64,000 nucleotides of DNA, from NCBI RefSeq assembly GCF_018598185.1, contig NZ_JAHESC010000009.1, forward strand, positions 1 to 64,000, read 5' to 3'. Shown here one piece after another: positions 1-7,584 of the stretch. This DNA comes from Dawidia soli (GTDB lineage: Bacteria; Bacteroidota; Bacteroidia; Cytophagales; Cyclobacteriaceae). The position numbers and the translations under genes are program-made. Within the stretch, counting starts at the first letter, position 1. Each line of letters starts with the position of its first letter. Under the pieces are notes generated by a model, which worked only from the letters and a program-made list of their open reading frames with translations, was not told the origin of the DNA and made no database searches.

Positions 1-357
1 CGTATTATGTGTATAAGAGACTGCCGCATGGGTGCGCAATGCCGGCACCAATGCGGCATCACATTGTACCAACACGGCGTTCATCCATCGCGACCGAAAA
101 AACACATCGGCCCCCACGCCGCGCACCGCCGACACGTTCGTTTCCAATACGGGCAGGTCGCGTTCTTCAACCGCAATGCCCTGCCGAACGCGGCGGTCGA
201 CCGCCGGTCGAGAAAGAAATTGTAAAGGCGACGAAATGGAATAGGGACTCCCCTGCTTATCCTTAAACACAACAACATACCGGTTCACCTGGGCGTGCAA
301 CGGTACAGCCAGCACCATAAGAAACCAAATCGCTATCAGGCTATTCCGTTTTGCCAT
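1..357 (-). CDS. Subtilisin-like (S8) serine peptidase, N-terminal fragment cut by window edge
   Basis: Reading leftward from an ATG at 357, 119 codons stay open to base 1. The product has a signal peptide (about residues 1-24, ending LHAQ) and then the start of the pro-region typical of Bacteroidota secreted subtilases: RYVVVFKDKQGSPYSISSP, then RPAVDRRVRQGIAVEERDLPV, then FFRSRWMNAVLVQ. The catalytic domain lies outside the window. The start overlaps the stop of the upstream lipoprotein gene by 17 bases, which suggests translational coupling and a joint secreted function. The last seven residues (VSYTHNT) are encoded by adapter-like sequence at 1-21 and are probably not native. The family call rests on the pro-region pattern alone. 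Confidence 0.72.
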   Translation of the reverse strand, partial: MAKRNSLIAIWFLMVLAVPLHAQVNRYVVVFKDKQGSPYSISSPLQFLSRPAVDRRVRQGIAVEERDLPVLETNVSAVRGVGADVFFRSRWMNAVLVQCDAALVPALRTHAAVSYTHNT

Positions 358-1036
358 ATTCTTTCAGCCACTGTTTATAAATAATGCCCTGTTCAACCAG
401 TTGTTGCGCCAGGCACGACGGCTGCGTACAGTAGCTCAGTTGCGTCGTCTCCTTGTATATCAGGCCGATCCCGGCCGCATAGACCTCCTTTTGCTGGTCC
501 AGAAAAACAATAAAATCCTTGTTGTCACGCTGCAACACCGTCAGGCAATCGTCAAAGTGTTGCCCCCCCCGGATCTGCCCCTGCCCCAACGAATCCAACC
601 GGTAATCTTCGGCCTCACCGCTATTGTACAAATTGCCATTCCATACCTGCCCATCGTAGGGCGGAAAGCGCAACTTGACATACGGCGTGTTCTCCTCCTG
701 CACGATCAGCGCGTCCGCGGTACGTCGCGCCGACCACGTGTCGAGATACGTCCAGGCAGCCTCGCCCGGCAGGCGCTTGCTGCGGTACAGCACATACGTC
801 GAATCGCCGGCAGCATCGACAAAGACGTCCACCGTTTTCACCTGCAGCGTGTACCGCGCCGTGTCGGGGTCGCGCAGCGTGTAGGTGATCTCCACGACGT
901 CGTAGAGCTGGTAGTGGCCGACGGTCAGCGGAAAGTAGCGGTACCCCTTGTCGGGAACACCGGCATCGTCGCCGGAATCGCACGACATCAGCGCCAGAAA
1001 CACCATCGAGGACAGAAAACCGGCAAAAAATTTCAC
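341..1036 (-). CDS. Secreted lipoprotein of unknown function, partner of the S8 peptidase
   Basis: A 231-residue protein with a lipoprotein signal peptide: positive start MKFF, hydrophobic stretch, and lipobox LMSC with the acylated Cys near residue 19, followed by Asp and Ser. The mature part opens with GYRYFPLTVGHYQLYDVVE, a pattern common in Bacteroidota lipoproteins that form a beta-rich domain; no enzyme motif is visible. Three Cys near the C-terminus (DDC, SYC, SC) could form disulfides. Its stop overlaps the start of the subtilase gene, so the two are probably co-transcribed and both exported. A TAACTTTG promoter element lies about 50 bases upstream. Function unknown. Confidence 0.75.
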   Translation of the reverse strand: MKFFAGFLSSMVFLALMSCDSGDDAGVPDKGYRYFPLTVGHYQLYDVVEITYTLRDPDTARYTLQVKTVDVFVDAAGDSTYVLYRSKRLPGEAAWTYLDTWSARRTADALIVQEENTPYVKLRFPPYDGQVWNGNLYNSGEAEDYRLDSLGQGQIRGGQHFDDCLTVLQRDNKDFIVFLDQQKEVYAAGIGLIYKETTQLSYCTQPSCLAQQLVEQGIIYKQWLKEYGKTE

Positions 1037-1087
1037 TGATTAGTCATTTTTATTTAAATCCGCGCTCGAATCTGAACGTAAGCCGTT

Positions 1088-1095
1088 CAAAGTTA
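1088..1095 (-). promoter_or_regulatory. Candidate Bacteroidetes -7 element for the lipoprotein/subtilase pair
   Basis: The minus strand reads TAACTTTG, a full match to the TAnnTTTG -7 element of Bacteroidota primary-sigma promoters. It sits 52 bases upstream of the start at 1036. A -33 TTTG is not clear at the expected spacing. Confidence 0.45.
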
Positions 1096-1117
1096 TTTTT
1101 TCCCGGGCATTAAAGCT

Positions 1118-1684
1118 ATGGCATTAAGAACATTCGTAAAAGTAGGAAGCATCACCAACCTGAGCGACGCGCGGTATTGCGCCGGCATGGGCGCCGACCT
1201 GTTGGGATTCAGGGTGGTACCCGGTCGTGACAATCACATTACACCAAAACAATACCAGGAAATACGCGGTTGGGTGACAGGCCCGCAGATCGTAGCCGAG
1301 CTCTACGGCATGTCCGATGCCGCGATGTGGTCGGGCATCCAGGAAGACTACCGCCCAGACATGGTGGAATTAAGCCTGCACGAACTGTCGATCCTATCGG
1401 GTGAGCCACCACTGCCTTACATCCTGGCCCTGGCGCCGGGTGAGCAAATGCCCGCCGGCAGCAATCCGGCCTATGTGCTGATCGATCCCGACGACCCGGC
1501 CCTGCTGAAGCTCGCTGAAAAATACCCGGTGCTGGTCATGGTGCAGCAAACATCATTGGTGCAGTCGTTGCTCGACGGCGGCAGCATGAAAGGCCTCGCA
1601 CTCCAGGGCGGCACGGAAGACCGCCCCGGCCTGCGCGAATACAACGAGCTGGCCGAGATCCTCGAGATGCTCGATACAGACTAA
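1118..1684 (+). CDS. TrpF-like (phosphoribosylanthranilate isomerase fold) protein, probably non-catalytic
   Basis: A 188-residue protein whose first 35 residues match the opening strand and helix of TrpF (VKVGSITNLSDARYCAGMG, then ADLLGF), and whose end (LALQGGTEDRPGLREY) resembles the phosphate-binding SSGVE..PGVKD segment of that family. The catalytic Cys of the family motif K-I-C-G-I is replaced: the sequence reads K-V-G-S-I. The usual QLHG segment is also absent. The gene stands alone with no other trp gene nearby, so it is unlikely to be the tryptophan pathway enzyme. It converges with the response regulator gene, leaving 7 bases between stops. A TIM-barrel fold is well supported; the ligand is unknown. 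Confidence 0.65.
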   Translation: MALRTFVKVGSITNLSDARYCAGMGADLLGFRVVPGRDNHITPKQYQEIRGWVTGPQIVAELYGMSDAAMWSGIQEDYRPDMVELSLHELSILSGEPPLPYILALAPGEQMPAGSNPAYVLIDPDDPALLKLAEKYPVLVMVQQTSLVQSLLDGGSMKGLALQGGTEDRPGLREYNELAEILEMLDTD

Positions 1685-1691
1685 CGGTAAC

Positions 1692-2393
1692 TTACCGGAT
1701 AAGAAGCCGATAGCGATTATCGCTCAAGCGATGAATGAGGTCTAACCCCAGCTTCTTACGAAGACTTTGGATATACACATCGATGGATGTGTCGAACAAA
1801 TAGATCTCCGACCCCCAGATGTTCTGCAACAGGTTCTCTTGTGATATGACCTTATGGGGATTCTGCGCAAAAAAGAATAACAGCTCAAATTCGGGGCGGC
1901 TCAGCGTGATCTCATCGTCGTCGTTGATCATAACCGATGTCGACTTCCGGTGGATCTTCAGGTTGCCGATCTTCAATTCCGGAATGCTCTTGCGGATGAC
2001 AAAGTTGCGCTTTAGCACCGTTGCCACTTTGTAGGTCAATGCCCGTAACCCGATCACTTTTTCAATGTAATCGTCACCCCCCGTGTCGAGGGCTGCTTCG
2101 TGGTAATAATGTTCGGATTTGGCGGAGAGAAAGAAGATATAAATGTCTTCAAAGCGCTTGATGGAACGCAGCTCGCGGCAGATCTCGATGCCGTTAGGGT
2201 GTGGCATCATGATGTCCAGAATAATCAGATCCGGGGAAAATGCCAATGCAGCCTTTACGGCATCCTGACTTTCGTCAATACCCTTTACGTGGAAACCTTC
2301 TTTTTCGAGGTTGTATTCCAGCAACTCCAGGATGTCCCTGTCATCGTCTACCACCAGTATCCGGAAACTCCTCTTGTCATTCTTATCACGCAT
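1692..2393 (-). CDS. OmpR/PhoB-type response regulator
   Basis: A 233-residue two-domain regulator. The receiver domain (about 10-125) has the acidic triplet D16-D18, phospho-acceptor D60 in LIILDIMMP and conserved Lys K112 in GGDDYIEKVI. A winged-helix DNA-binding domain of the OmpR/PhoB class follows (about 135-233), with recognition-helix region TSIDVYIQSLRKKLG. The usual K-P-F after the receiver's fifth strand is K-V-I here, so the Pro that shapes the output face is missing. No histidine kinase is adjacent, so its partner is elsewhere. The gene is monocistronic and convergent with the TrpF-like gene. Confidence 0.9.
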   Translation of the reverse strand: MRDKNDKRSFRILVVDDDRDILELLEYNLEKEGFHVKGIDESQDAVKAALAFSPDLIILDIMMPHPNGIEICRELRSIKRFEDIYIFFLSAKSEHYYHEAALDTGGDDYIEKVIGLRALTYKVATVLKRNFVIRKSIPELKIGNLKIHRKSTSVMINDDDEITLSRPEFELLFFFAQNPHKVISQENLLQNIWGSEIYLFDTSIDVYIQSLRKKLGLDLIHRLSDNRYRLLIR

Positions 2394-2475
2394 ATCATTT
2401 TCGCTTAGGAAAAATAGCGTGACAAGGTTATCCGGTCATTACAGGCACGTTACGAAGGCATGAAGTTTTAAAATG

Positions 2476-3465
2476 TCAGCGGCGTGCCGCGTCGATCGCG
2501 CGGGCTACAGCTTCGGCTGTGGTGTTCGGGTAGTCTACCGTTACGCGGTCGGATGTCTCGATCCATTCCACGATCTTTTCGATGTTCTTTTTCTTCACCT
2601 TCTTCAGGATCGGCACCCCCAGTTTTTCCAACGACGCAGCATTGTAGTGCTGTTCCAGCTGCGACTTCATCGGCACCACCATCAGCTTCTTACCAAGGTA
2701 CAACGCCTCGGCTGGAGTCTCAAAGCCTGCGCCGCACAGTACACCCTTGGCCGATGTCATGCTGCGTGCAAAGTCATCCTTGCTGACGGGGTATACCGAA
2801 AGCTTGCCGACATGATAGGGCTTGCGGGCATGTTTGGAAAAGATATGCCACTCGATCTGCGGTATGCGGGCCAGGATCGGAACCAGCTTGCGGTCGTCAT
2901 ACGACGGCAGGTATACCGTATAGTGTTCCTTCTCCACCGGCTTTTGCTCGCGCACCGCCGAGCGGATCACCGGCGTAAAGATGTTATCGTCGTAGCGTTC
3001 AAAGTGAAACGATACATGGTGGTCTACCGGCGCGTAGTTATGCAGGACCCACTCGCCCACCGGGTCCATCTTGCGCGGCTTGGGCACGCGGGGCGACAAC
3101 AACGCCGACTGGTGGCTCAACCCCACACAGGGGATTTCGCGTTTCCGCGCCGCCCAGGCCGAAATGGGCTCAAAATCGTTGATCACCAGGTCATACTTCT
3201 CGATCGGAAACTTCTTGATCTCCTTGTATACATCCTTCGAGCTGTTTTGCTTGAAGGTCTTCAGAAAGTCGATGCCACCGTTTTTGCCAAAGAAGAAGCT
3301 CAGGCCTTTGGATTTATACTTCACGGGGTACGCCAGCTTGATATCGGCCTGGGCGCCGCTTACAAAGAGGTCGAGCTCTCCATATTGCTGCAGGATCGGC
3401 ACAACATCTTCCGCGCGAGCAATGTGTCCGTTGCCGGTGCCCTGGATGGCAAATAATATTCTCAC
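2476..3465 (-). CDS. GT28/UGT-type glycosyltransferase family protein (MJ1255-like)
   Basis: A 329-residue protein starting RILFAIQGTGNGHIARA, the glycine-rich N-terminal loop of the MurG/UDP-glycosyltransferase fold, with the C-terminal nucleotide-sugar site visible as GVLCGAGFETPAEALYLGKK around residues 240-262. This matches the conserved family typified by archaeal MJ1255, whose acceptor is unknown. The start is GTG and overlaps the upstream phosphoesterase stop by four bases (GTGA), indicating coupled translation. The pairing with an LpxH-like enzyme suggests envelope glycolipid work (inference). No signal peptide is visible; cytosolic or membrane-peripheral. Confidence 0.78.
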   Translation of the reverse strand: MRILFAIQGTGNGHIARAEDVVPILQQYGELDLFVSGAQADIKLAYPVKYKSKGLSFFFGKNGGIDFLKTFKQNSSKDVYKEIKKFPIEKYDLVINDFEPISAWAARKREIPCVGLSHQSALLSPRVPKPRKMDPVGEWVLHNYAPVDHHVSFHFERYDDNIFTPVIRSAVREQKPVEKEHYTVYLPSYDDRKLVPILARIPQIEWHIFSKHARKPYHVGKLSVYPVSKDDFARSMTSAKGVLCGAGFETPAEALYLGKKLMVVPMKSQLEQHYNAASLEKLGVPILKKVKKKNIEKIVEWIETSDRVTVDYPNTTAEAVARAIDAARR

Positions 3466-4322
3466 TTCTTGACGGTTAAAAATTCATTGACAAGGTCGCG
3501 AAAAATTTCGTCGTTGTCGAGCCTGTCACCCCGAAAACGCTTCGGTAACTTCACGCTCTGGGCCACCTTGTCTTCCGCATACCGGTAAATGCGCCAGCCC
3601 GTACGCGGGTCGTATTCCAGGCACGACAGATTCTCGATCCAGTCGCCCGAGTTCAGGTATATCACCTCCCCTTTCTCAGTCTGGATCTTGCGGATCTCTG
3701 GCTGGTGAATATGGCCGCACACCACGTAATCATAACCATTGTCGATGGCGATCTCCGCGGCCGTCTCCTCAAACTTATTGATGAACTTTACGGCAGACTT
3801 CACGCTGTCTTTCACCCGCTTGGAGAGAGAGATCTTCTCGCGCCCCACCCGGTTAAGACACCAGTTAACAAAGGTGTTGATCAGGATCAACGTATCATAG
3901 CCAATGGCCCCCAGCTTGGCCAGCCACTTGGAGTGTTGCATCGTTACGTCGAACACGTCGCCATGAAACACCCAGGCCCGTTTACCGGCCAGCTTTAATA
4001 CCACCTTGTTGCCGATGTGAAACGACCCAAGCCGAAGCCCTGCAAACTTGCGCAACATTTCGTCATGGTTGCCCGTCAGGTAGATCACTTTCGTGTTCTT
4101 GGCCAACAGCCCCATGATGTGTTTGATCACCTGCATATGCGACTTCGGCCAATACCGCTTGCTGAACTGCCACATATCGATGATGTCGCCATTCAGGATC
4201 AGACGTTTCGGGCGTATAGTCTTGAGGTAGCGTAGAAGTTCCTGGGCGTGGCAGCCGTATGTGCCTAAATGTATATCGGACAGTATGACGAGCTCTACGT
4301 CACGCTTCTTTTTTTTGCCCAT
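3462..4322 (-). CDS. Calcineurin-like metallophosphoesterase, LpxH-like (UDP-2,3-diacylglucosamine diphosphatase family)
   Basis: A 286-residue enzyme with all metal-binding blocks in order: SDIHLG (D16, H18), NGDIID (D46, D49), GNHDE (N85, H86, D87), FHGD (H120) and GHIHQPEI (H204, H206). The layout and length fit the LpxH-like family that hydrolyses UDP-2,3-diacylglucosamine in lipid A synthesis, but several Bacteroidota paralogues exist and this one may act on another pyrophosphate or phosphoester. It is first in a two-gene unit with the downstream glycosyltransferase. A long basic stretch (KRVKDSVKSAVKFINK) could touch the membrane. The fold is certain, the substrate is not. Confidence 0.8.
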   Translation of the reverse strand: MGKKKKRDVELVILSDIHLGTYGCHAQELLRYLKTIRPKRLILNGDIIDMWQFSKRYWPKSHMQVIKHIMGLLAKNTKVIYLTGNHDEMLRKFAGLRLGSFHIGNKVVLKLAGKRAWVFHGDVFDVTMQHSKWLAKLGAIGYDTLILINTFVNWCLNRVGREKISLSKRVKDSVKSAVKFINKFEETAAEIAIDNGYDYVVCGHIHQPEIRKIQTEKGEVIYLNSGDWIENLSCLEYDPRTGWRIYRYAEDKVAQSVKLPKRFRGDRLDNDEIFRDLVNEFLTVKK

Positions 4323-4402
4323 ACCTCGTTTTCATGAACCCGGCGTATCAGCGCACACCGGTCTTCAAACCTAAAAGAAAAGTTAACAGTATAAAAATAC
4401 CA

Positions 4403-4427
4403 CGGGCAGGTTAATTGACTATGCCCG
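4403..4427. repeat. Short inverted repeat upstream of the phosphoesterase gene
   Basis: CGGGCA at 4403-4408 pairs with TGCCCG at 4422-4427 around a 13-base AT-rich centre. It lies about 80 bases upstream of the start at 4322 and could be an operator or a leader hairpin. There is no T-tract suitable for termination. Confidence 0.3.
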
Positions 4428-4531
4428 GAATATTAAAAAATCATTATCCAGCGCATAAATCAACTGGTTATCAGTTAATTACAACGTACCATGATCATCT
4501 TACCGACACCGAAAAGGCCCCGGATAAAAAC

Positions 4532-4560
4532 AAAAAAAGCGCGGGTTTGAGCAACCCGCG
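4532..4560 (-). terminator. Intrinsic terminator of the SPOR-TonB-folC-trmB-TPR-PRC run
   Basis: On the minus strand, CGCGGGTT (from 4560-4553) and AACCCGCG (4547-4540) form an 8-bp GC-rich stem with a 5-base loop, followed directly by a run of seven T. It lies 45 bases past the stop of the PRC-barrel gene. Confidence 0.85.
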
Positions 4561-4604
4561 CCACCGTTGTGTAAAGCTCCGGCCGTGCCGGTGTATCTGT
4601 CACA

Positions 4605-5030
4605 TCAATATGGTTCCGTACCGGTATTAGAGCCCATAAAACCGCCCCAATACGTGCCCGCATCCTCCAGGCTATGATCGTTGGTTTCAGGCCAATGGTC
4701 TTTATCAAAACCCGGCGCATTTTTCAACGTTTCCTTGTCCTGATCCAATACAAAAGCCTGATTCTTGGGATCGATCTGCAAGAGCCGGTACGGAATGGCA
4801 AACAGCTTCTCGCCCAGGCCCAGGAACCCGCCGCACTCCAGCACTACGTATTGGATCCTGCCCTCACGAACATCGAGCATGATGTCCTTGATATCCCCCA
4901 GCTTTTCACCTGCAGGATTATACACGTCATCGCCAATGACCGACGACGCGGTCAGGTACTTCACGGGAAGGTTGGGATGCACCCCTTCGTGGTTGCGCCC
5001 CGTAAGGTTGTCTTGATTGTATCTGTTCAT
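4605..5030 (-). CDS. PRC-barrel domain protein
   Basis: A 141-residue soluble protein with one PRC-barrel (about residues 24-100): KYLTASSVIGDDVYNPAGEK, then LGDIKDIMLDVREGRIQYVV and an FAIPYRLLQID strand. PRC-barrels are small beta-barrels found in RimM, photosynthetic reaction centre H subunits and stress-associated proteins; the stand-alone forms have no defined activity. The C-terminal 40 residues are acidic and aromatic. It is last in the leftward run beginning at the SPOR gene, with a 50-base gap after the TPR gene and a strong terminator beyond, although it could also be transcribed alone. Confidence 0.82.
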   Translation of the reverse strand: MNRYNQDNLTGRNHEGVHPNLPVKYLTASSVIGDDVYNPAGEKLGDIKDIMLDVREGRIQYVVLECGGFLGLGEKLFAIPYRLLQIDPKNQAFVLDQDKETLKNAPGFDKDHWPETNDHSLEDAGTYWGGFMGSNTGTEPY

Positions 5031-5080
5031 GACAAAAAGGTTTTGTCACGAGCCGGTAAAAACCGTGCCGGCTACAGCAT

Positions 5081-5584
5081 TCAAACCACCAGGTTCTTTT
5101 TGCGCTCACACCGGTTGATGGATTCCACGGCCGAATCGATGGTTTTAGAATCGAAGGAGTTCTGAATGTGCAGCCGAAAGTAATGAATGGCATCGTCGTA
5201 ACGTCCCTGAACTTCGCGCATCATGCCGTACTCGTTGTACAACGTGGCGTAGTTGATGCCCGGCACTTTCAACGCCAGGCCGAGAATGATCTCCAGCTCG
5301 TCGTGTTTGCGCAGGGCCGCCAGGCAGTAACAATAATTGTAATACGCCGCCGCATATCCCGGGGCAAACTTCACAGCCAGACGGTAGTGCTCTTCGGCAC
5401 GATCATAATTTTTGAACTTGGTTTCATATAACCATCCCAGGTGGTTGTGCGCCTTGCCAAAGTCGGGCGCCTCGGCCAGGATATCGTCCAGCATCTGTGC
5501 CGCCTCGCGCAACTGCCCTTCGCTGATCAACCGGTCGGCCGCCAGAAAACGCTCTTCCAGTTCGTAGTTTGTTTCCTCGTGCAT
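5081..5584 (-). CDS. Tetratricopeptide-repeat protein
   Basis: A 167-residue protein composed almost entirely of TPR helices: about four repeats starting near residue 10 (ERFLAADRLISEGQLREAAQ) and including NHLGWLYE, AEEHYRLAVKFAPGYAAAYYNY and YDDAIHYFRLHI. There is no signal peptide, so it should act in the cytosol as a protein-protein adaptor. It starts 18 bases after trmB and precedes the PRC-barrel gene in the same direction, so co-expression is likely. No partner can be named from sequence. Confidence 0.8.
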   Translation of the reverse strand: MHEETNYELEERFLAADRLISEGQLREAAQMLDDILAEAPDFGKAHNHLGWLYETKFKNYDRAEEHYRLAVKFAPGYAAAYYNYCYCLAALRKHDELEIILGLALKVPGINYATLYNEYGMMREVQGRYDDAIHYFRLHIQNSFDSKTIDSAVESINRCERKKNLVV

Positions 5585-5602
5585 ATAGAGATGGGTATGT
5601 CT

Positions 5603-6256
5603 TTAAAAGTGGAACCGCAGGTATTTTATCGTCTCGCCCTTCGCCGCAAACGCCTCTTCATACCGCGTTTTGATGTCAAAACACTCCGGCCGCAAGGGCG
5701 ACTCGTACACACGGTCCGTATACTGCAGATCGTGAATATCCGTACGCAGCTGCAGCTCTTCCAATGTATAAGCAAAGAGTAATGTGTTATCCGTTTTAAA
5801 CCGCAAATAGCCCCCCGGCTTCAGCAGACGCTTGTAGATGTCCAGGAATCGCGGGCTCGTCAGCCGTCGCTTGATGTCGCGCTTGCGCGGACGCGGGTCA
5901 GGAAACGTAAGCCAGATCTCATCTACTTCACCGGCTTCAAAGAAATTTTCGATCAGCACGATCTGCGTACGCAGGAACGCCACATTGGAAAGCCCCTGCT
6001 CTTCTGCCAGTGTACTGCCTTTCCAGATGCGCTCGCCTTTCATATCCACACCGACAAAATTCCGCTCCGGAAACAGTTTGCCCAGCCCCACCGAATACTC
6101 GCCACGGCCACACGCCAGTTCGATCGTCAGCGGTTTGTTATTCTTAAAGTGGCCTTCGCGCCAGTTCCCTTTTATCGAGTTGTAATTCGCCTTTGTCGGC
6201 TCAATGACATTATCCCGCCCCTCAATGATCCGGAATCTCTCTTGCTTGCGTTTCAC
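5603..6256 (-). CDS. trmB: tRNA (guanine-N7-)-methyltransferase
   Basis: A 217-residue SAM-dependent enzyme that makes m7G46 in the tRNA variable loop. Visible family signatures are the SAM-binding ELACGRGEYSVGLGKLFPER and FVGVDMKGERIW, and the TrmB hallmark DEIWLTFPDPRPRKRDIKRR, which carries catalytic and tRNA-binding residues. Length is normal. The start is GTG at 6256; no in-frame ATG lies nearby upstream, and the product begins MKRKQERFRII. It follows folC by 21 bases and precedes a TPR gene. Confidence 0.93.
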   Translation of the reverse strand: MKRKQERFRIIEGRDNVIEPTKANYNSIKGNWREGHFKNNKPLTIELACGRGEYSVGLGKLFPERNFVGVDMKGERIWKGSTLAEEQGLSNVAFLRTQIVLIENFFEAGEVDEIWLTFPDPRPRKRDIKRRLTSPRFLDIYKRLLKPGGYLRFKTDNTLLFAYTLEELQLRTDIHDLQYTDRVYESPLRPECFDIKTRYEEAFAAKGETIKYLRFHF

Positions 6257-6277
6257 TTGCTAAATATTAATGATCGA

Positions 6278-7576
6278 TCAGATGCCCGCCAGGTCGGCCA
6301 CAACAAAGGTACTGCCTCCGACAAAGATCATGTCGTCGGGGCCGGCGTTGGCCTTTGCCTGCGCCAGTGCCTCGTTCACGTCGCGCACTACCGCACCGTG
6401 CAGCCCCTCGGCCCGCGCCTGCGCCGCCAATGCCTCGGCGTCCAGCGCCCGCGGAATGCTGGCCTGGCAAAAATAATAGTTCGCGTCCGTTGGCAAAAGG
6501 TGAAGTACGTGGTGAATGTCTTTGTCCTTCACCATCCCTATGACCATCCACAACCGCGTATAGTCCTGCAGGCGGATTTGACGTACAACCTCGGCGATAC
6601 CGTCGGCATTGTGCCCTGTGTCGCAAACGATCAGCGGATGCTGCCCCAGTATTTGCCAACGTCCCTTTAATCCCGTCAACGGCATCACGTGCCCCGTGCC
6701 CGCACGGATGTGCCCGGTGGTGATCGCCCATCCCTGCCGTTGCAGCTCTTCCACGGCGGCGAGTACACCCAGTATATTCTTTTGTTGATAAAGACCTTGC
6801 AGATCGAGGGGCAGCCCCTCGAACAGACATACACCGTCGCGGTATACATCCAACGCCGAAGCACCCGCGCCGGACGCACGCACACTGTACCGATCGGGTG
6901 CAAACAACAACGGCGCAGACTCCCGTTCGGCTTTGGCTATAAATACTTCGTCCGTTTCCGGCTGGTGCTGGCTGATCACAACCGGCACCCCGGGTTTAAT
7001 GATGCCCGCCTTTTCGGCTGCGATCCTGGGCAACGTGTCACCCAGGATATCCTGGTGGTCCCAGCCGATATTGGTAATGACCGAAAGTACCGGGTTGATG
7101 ACGTTGGTCGAATCCAATCGGCCCCCCAGGCCCACTTCGATCACCGCCACGTCAACTTGTTGCTGGGCAAAATAGTCAAAGGCCATGGCAACGGTAAGCT
7201 CAAAGAAAGAAGGCTGAATAGCCTCCGCCACCGTGCGAATGCGATTGACGAAACCGATCACAAAAGCCTCTTCCACCGGCAGGCCCGAAACACGAATGCG
7301 TTCGGTAAAAGATTTTAAATGCGGAGAAGTATAGAGCCCTGTTTTATAGCCGGCCGATTGTAAGATCGCCGCCAGCGTATGAGAAGTACTCCCCTTGCCG
7401 TTAGTACCCGCCACGTGGATCGTCTGGAATCGCTCTTGAGGATTACCGAGCGCCGCGCATAAAGCAAGCGTATTCTTCAGATCGGGTTTGAGCGCGGCGG
7501 CACCCACCCGTTGAAACATCGGGAGGTTGGCGTATAGATATTCCAATACCTCAGCGTAAGAAACAAAGGTGGACAT
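6278..7576 (-). CDS. folC: Bifunctional folylpolyglutamate synthase/dihydrofolate synthase
   Basis: A 432-residue Mur-ligase-family enzyme that adds L-glutamate to dihydropteroate and extends folate polyglutamates with ATP. The P-loop is AGTNGKGSTSH (about residues 56-66). Other landmarks are TSPHLKSFTERIR, the substrate loop around FFELTVAMAF, EVGLGGRLDSTN and the Mur-type NIGWDHQDILG. Length is standard. It starts 8 bases after the TonB-like gene, an arrangement I recognise from other Cytophagales, so it is co-transcribed with envelope genes although its own role is one-carbon metabolism in the cytosol. Confidence 0.95.
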   Translation of the reverse strand: MSTFVSYAEVLEYLYANLPMFQRVGAAALKPDLKNTLALCAALGNPQERFQTIHVAGTNGKGSTSHTLAAILQSAGYKTGLYTSPHLKSFTERIRVSGLPVEEAFVIGFVNRIRTVAEAIQPSFFELTVAMAFDYFAQQQVDVAVIEVGLGGRLDSTNVINPVLSVITNIGWDHQDILGDTLPRIAAEKAGIIKPGVPVVISQHQPETDEVFIAKAERESAPLLFAPDRYSVRASGAGASALDVYRDGVCLFEGLPLDLQGLYQQKNILGVLAAVEELQRQGWAITTGHIRAGTGHVMPLTGLKGRWQILGQHPLIVCDTGHNADGIAEVVRQIRLQDYTRLWMVIGMVKDKDIHHVLHLLPTDANYYFCQASIPRALDAEALAAQARAEGLHGAVVRDVNEALAQAKANAGPDDMIFVGGSTFVVADLAGI

Positions 7577-7584
7577 GGTGCTTG

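Noticed and set aside
1-21. Real Tn5-type transposon end
   Set aside because: Only the 15-base core of the mosaic end is present, at the very edge, with no transposase and no target duplication. An adapter remnant fits better.
4415-4630. 71-residue plus-strand frame in the gap before the PRC gene
   Set aside because: It runs across the intrinsic terminator and the inverted repeat, and has no homology-like pattern.
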